From Halichondria panicea (lineage: Eukaryota; Porifera; Demospongiae; Suberitida; Halichondriidae): a DNA stretch of 64,000 bases. Every line of letters starts with the position of its first letter. The first letter of the stretch is position 1. Position numbers and translations under genes: made by a program. Shown here one piece after another: positions 60,992-64,000 of this stretch. The notes below the pieces were generated by a model. The model was given only the letters and a program-made list of their open reading frames with translations, ran no database searches and was not told where the DNA came from. The stretch lies in NCBI RefSeq assembly GCF_963675165.1, contig NC_087377.1, positions 14,132,198 through 14,196,197 of the forward strand, written 5' to 3'.

Positions 60992-61385
60992 CAGGGCCGT
61001 AGCCAGGGGGGGCTCATGGTGCTCAAGCACCCCCTTTTTCTATCTGAGATTGTACACAAAGTGTACCTGATTGTCTAGCTGAGCACCCTCTTCTCTTCCA
61101 GATCTTGCTGCAGTTAGCTAGCTAGTAGGCAAGCCGGGCAAAATAAATTGGTCTTAAACTGTGAGCTATTCTGGCTTAGATCTATAGACTAGTTCTCTTG
61201 CGATAGCGGTTTCTCTATGCAAATAGAAGATTAGGACACGCCCAACTATTAATTATAACGTTTTAATATGAGGTGTGGCTTCCGGTTAACCAAATTTCGG
61301 CGCTGCGCGGCTAAAACTCGAGGGCTTTGGGCCCTCTTTCTTCTACGATAGCACCCCCTTTCTCAAAATCCTGGCTACACCCCTG
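60992..61385. mobile_element. CAGGGCCGTAGCCAGG element
   Basis: Ends CAGGGCCGTAGCCAGG and CAGGGGTGTAGCCAGG (complement); 5-base direct repeat ATGAT on both sides (60987-60991, 61386-61390). Related to 22093 and 39300 by end sequence and duplication length. No ORF. Confidence 0.85.
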
Positions 61386-61476
61386 ATGATATTGATGATA
61401 ATGATATTCAATTGAAAACACATCCCAATAAGCGAAAGTGTAAAATTTGATTTAGTCATAAATTCATGACAAAATT

Positions 61477-62199
61477 TAGCCTCGAATCCAGGCCGATTAA
61501 AATACGGCCTATTGCAGTTAATTAATTATAGGCGTGGCCGTCCACGCCCATGTACTATCTACTATTAAATGAAGCTTTTTATAGCCTAGCTAGCAAGCTA
61601 GCTGTGGCCTTCTCTATGGTGTTGTGTTGAGAAGGCTTTCACACGAAGCCAGAAGAGGCTCTCATCTACCTCTATGATGGTTGGATGGTCGTGATGTTTT
61701 GAACTGGGTTTCTGACAGACTATGACAAGTCTTTGACTTTGTGCTTCCAACTGCAACCATAGGACCATCGTAGAGGTAGATGTGAGCCTCTTCTGGTTTC
61801 ATAATAGTGTGCAAACCTTCTCGACAACACAATAGAGAATATAAGCAACAGCTTCACAGGAGAGAGAGTTTAAAGTGTTTCTGACAGACTATGGCAAGTC
61901 TTGACTTTGTGCTTCCTACTGTCACCATAGGACCATCTTAGAGAGTCTCTTCTGGCTTTAGACAAGTGTGTAAGCCTTCTTGACAACACAATAGAGGGCA
62001 TAAAGCCACAGGAGACAAGTATTTGTTAAAAATAATACGGAAAGAAACTAGTAAACAAACTAGTTTACGGTATAATTTTACAAAGGTTTACTAACGTGAA
62101 CGAATTCCCCAGATTCTGGGGAACTCAGTTTGCGCATGTGCACTATCACCCATGCAATAGAGACCAGGCCGTATTTTAATCGGCCTGGTCTCGAGGCTA
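61477..62199. mobile_element. Mutator-like non-autonomous element M3
   Basis: Starts TAGCCTCGAATCCAGGCCG and ends in the complement of TAGCCTCGAGACCAGGCCG. The flanking 9-mers GACAAAATT (61468-61476) and GACATAATT (62200-62208) differ by one base. The interior has GAGGCTCTCATCTACCTCT-type inverted segments. Homologous to M4 in opposite orientation. Confidence 0.85.
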
Positions 62200-62398
62200 G
62201 ACATAATTATACCTGAGAAACTGCATCTATATATATATAGATTCCTATATATAGGTGATTGTTGTATTTATGTTGTGATTATTAGCTTATTATAGTGATA
62301 ACACTGAGTACGCAAGTAGCAAAAGGGGTCTTCCCTGGGAAAATCCCGCATGAATCACATTCAACATCCATATAAAGTGATAAACCTTGGACTAAAGA

Positions 62399-62510
62399 CC
62401 AGAGGAGGTACGACATCCGCGTGTCAAAGGAAACGTTTTAGACACACATTCCTTAGGTCAAAGTTCGGAATGTGTTTGTTTAAGACACGCGGATGTCGTA
62501 CCTCCTCTGG
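62399..62510. mobile_element. 112-bp hairpin MITE
   Basis: 27-base inverted ends CCAGAGGAGGTACGACATCC (continuing GCGTGTC) flanked by the 7-base repeat CTAAAGA (62392-62398, 62511-62517). The whole element folds into one stem-loop. Confidence 0.85.
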
Positions 62511-62825
62511 CTAAAGACTATTAGTGGTCATAGCACACTATTAAGTGGAAAGTGCATGGGTGGGTTCAGGTGCAGTGGTGCACTTATAACAATTAGCTAA
62601 ATCTATACTGTATTTAATTAGCAGTGGAAAGTGAAAGTGAAAGTGAAAGTTATTTTCTAGTATCATGATACCAGCCAGTGTGGAAGGGAGAGAACCATCT
62701 TGTAACTCTGGGCTAACAGTTTACAAACAAGTGTTACTGACGTATATTCAGTCCTAGATGTAGAATGGATTGTGTGTGGGAGTTGGATACTCCTCTTAAT
62801 GTACTCCTGCTTTCAAGAATACAAC

Positions 62826-63704
62826 TAGCCTCGAGACCAGGCCGATTAAATACGGCCTGGCCTCTATTGTGTTGTCAAGAAGGCTTACAAGAGGCTCTCT
62901 ACGATGGTCCTATGGTTGCAGTTGGAAGCACAGTCAAAGACTTACCATAGTCTGTCAAAAACCCAAATCAAAACATCACGACAATCCAACCATCATAGAC
63001 TAGAGGTAGATGAGAGCCTCTTCTGGCTTTGTGTGCAAGCATTCTCAACACAACACCATATAGAGAAGGCCACATGCAGCTAGCTAGCTAGCTAGGCTAT
63101 AAAAAGCTTCATATAATATGCACTTGTCAAAGTAATGCCTCACCTCCCCCCTACCGGGGATAAGTGGGGATTAGTTGGGGATTAGTTGGTGATCTGCCTA
63201 GGGGAATTAGACAGATCACCTGATGCATACATTGGGTCAAAGGTCAATTAAAGATCACATGATGTCCTTCCAACACATGCTGAGTACAGTGAGAGCAAAA
63301 TTTACTGTTCCTTAATCCCTGAGCAATCTCTGCCTTCTTGACTTCACTAGCTATAGGAGTATAGCTGTCAATATTTATATAGTAATTCTGATACTTCAAA
63401 TAATCTGTTTATCATTCTCGCTAGAAACCACAAAGAAATACCTATAGTGTGATACAGGTCTAATCCCCACATCACCCCCATGTTGTACTTGGGGCTACCA
63501 GGGGATTAGACCAAATAACATGCCCAAAGGTAGGGGTATTAGATCAGGTGATTGGTCTAATCCCCACCTATCCCCGGTAGGGGGGGGGTGGGGCATTAGA
63601 TTGACAAGTGCAATAGTACATAGTACATGGGCGTGGACGGCCACGCCTATGATTAATTACACAGATACCAGGCCGTATTTTAATCGACCTAGGATTCGAG
63701 GCTA
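62826..63704. mobile_element. Mutator-like non-autonomous element M4
   Basis: Ends TAGCCTCGAGACCAGGCCG and TAGCCTCGAATCCTAGGTCG (complement), flanked by perfect GAATACAAC repeats (62817-62825, 63705-63713). The interior is M3 reversed, with a further element inserted at 63123-63608. Confidence 0.9.
63123..63608. mobile_element. Element nested in M4
   Basis: Inverted ends begin CTTGTCAA, followed by a CCCTACCGGGGATA block on both sides; TGCA flanks it (63119-63122, 63609-63612). The interior has GGGGATTAG-type direct repeats. Absent from M3, so it arrived after the M3/M4 split. Confidence 0.75.
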
Positions 63705-63713
63705 GAATACAAC

Positions 63714-64000
63714 CAACTCCTAAAACTCCACAAATGTAAGACAGGAAGTGCTACAAGTTGCCTCATGAATAAATTTGTTTCTGATAAATAAAGGTTTTTT
63801 GAAGAAGACAGTTTATGATAAGCACTTTAAATTATGAATTTAGGTCAAACTAGCATAAAGTTGTGTAAAATGATTGCTAAAAGTTTGAATTTTTGAGCAA
63901 GCTGTTCACCATCGACGTAGCAAGCTAAACATTGGTTGAACAATTAACTAAATAACCACATAAATGCCATACAGGGTTTTTGCAAAGCAGTCACACAAAC
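63714..64000. other. No gene recognised
   Basis: AT-rich end of the window, no ORF or repeat that I could link to the rest. Confidence 0.5.

Noticed and set aside
62624-62650. GTGAAA tandem tract
   Set aside because: A short simple repeat of about four units; no further structure.

Overview
This window looks like animal nuclear DNA, most likely from a demosponge of the Amphimedon type. That assignment is an inference. It rests on compact intron-bearing genes with GT-AG junctions, many short 50-250 bp introns, AT-rich intergenic DNA saturated with ATAATTAT and TGCATGCA words, many MITE-like insertions, and sponge-style Ig/FN3/sushi receptors with tyrosine-rich tails. No bacterial gene organisation, rRNA, tRNA or CRISPR array was recognised.

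Region 5.9-47.1 kb is a cluster of one multigene family of cell-surface receptors in both orientations, broken up by transposons. Three architectures share a homologous N-terminal half (signal peptide, Ig-like domain with an HCP/YCP...C...W core and a late CG[DS] cysteine, then FN3). Type A (minus strand) adds one or two sushi/CCP exons, one membrane helix and a short tail with YEEV and NQAYG. Type B (minus) has no CCP and a long multi-tyrosine tail. Type C (plus) has a second FN3-like exon, three consecutive single-helix exons and a long tail with YDEV, NESYG and NQSYG. Only two loci read cleanly from end to end: type C at 32424-35067 (9 exons, 701 aa) and type A at 40958-42474 (5 exons, 422 aa). 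The others carry stops, frameshifts, deletions or are fragments. An ~8.8 kb tandem duplication (about 24.6-29.7 kb and 33.5-38.6 kb) carries a C gene followed by a convergent B gene.

Regions 0-5.9 kb and 47.1-64 kb contain mostly repeats. 47.5-59.25 kb is a giant inverted repeat (foldback) whose arms contain ~167-bp tandem arrays. 57.8-63.7 kb and 16.6-17.7 kb hold four Mutator-like non-autonomous elements with the same 19-bp ends and 9-bp target duplications. Other TIR elements have 4-, 5- or 7-bp duplications or a TA target, and several are nested.

Reading of the locus: the receptors probably recognise ligands outside the cell through Ig/FN3/CCP domains and signal through phosphotyrosine in the tail. 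The two intact genes are embedded in a set of partial paralogues. Paralogue comparison also shows a repeated mutation: insertion of a self-complementary tetranucleotide (TGCA, AATT, once CTAG), which would help explain the abundant palindromic words.
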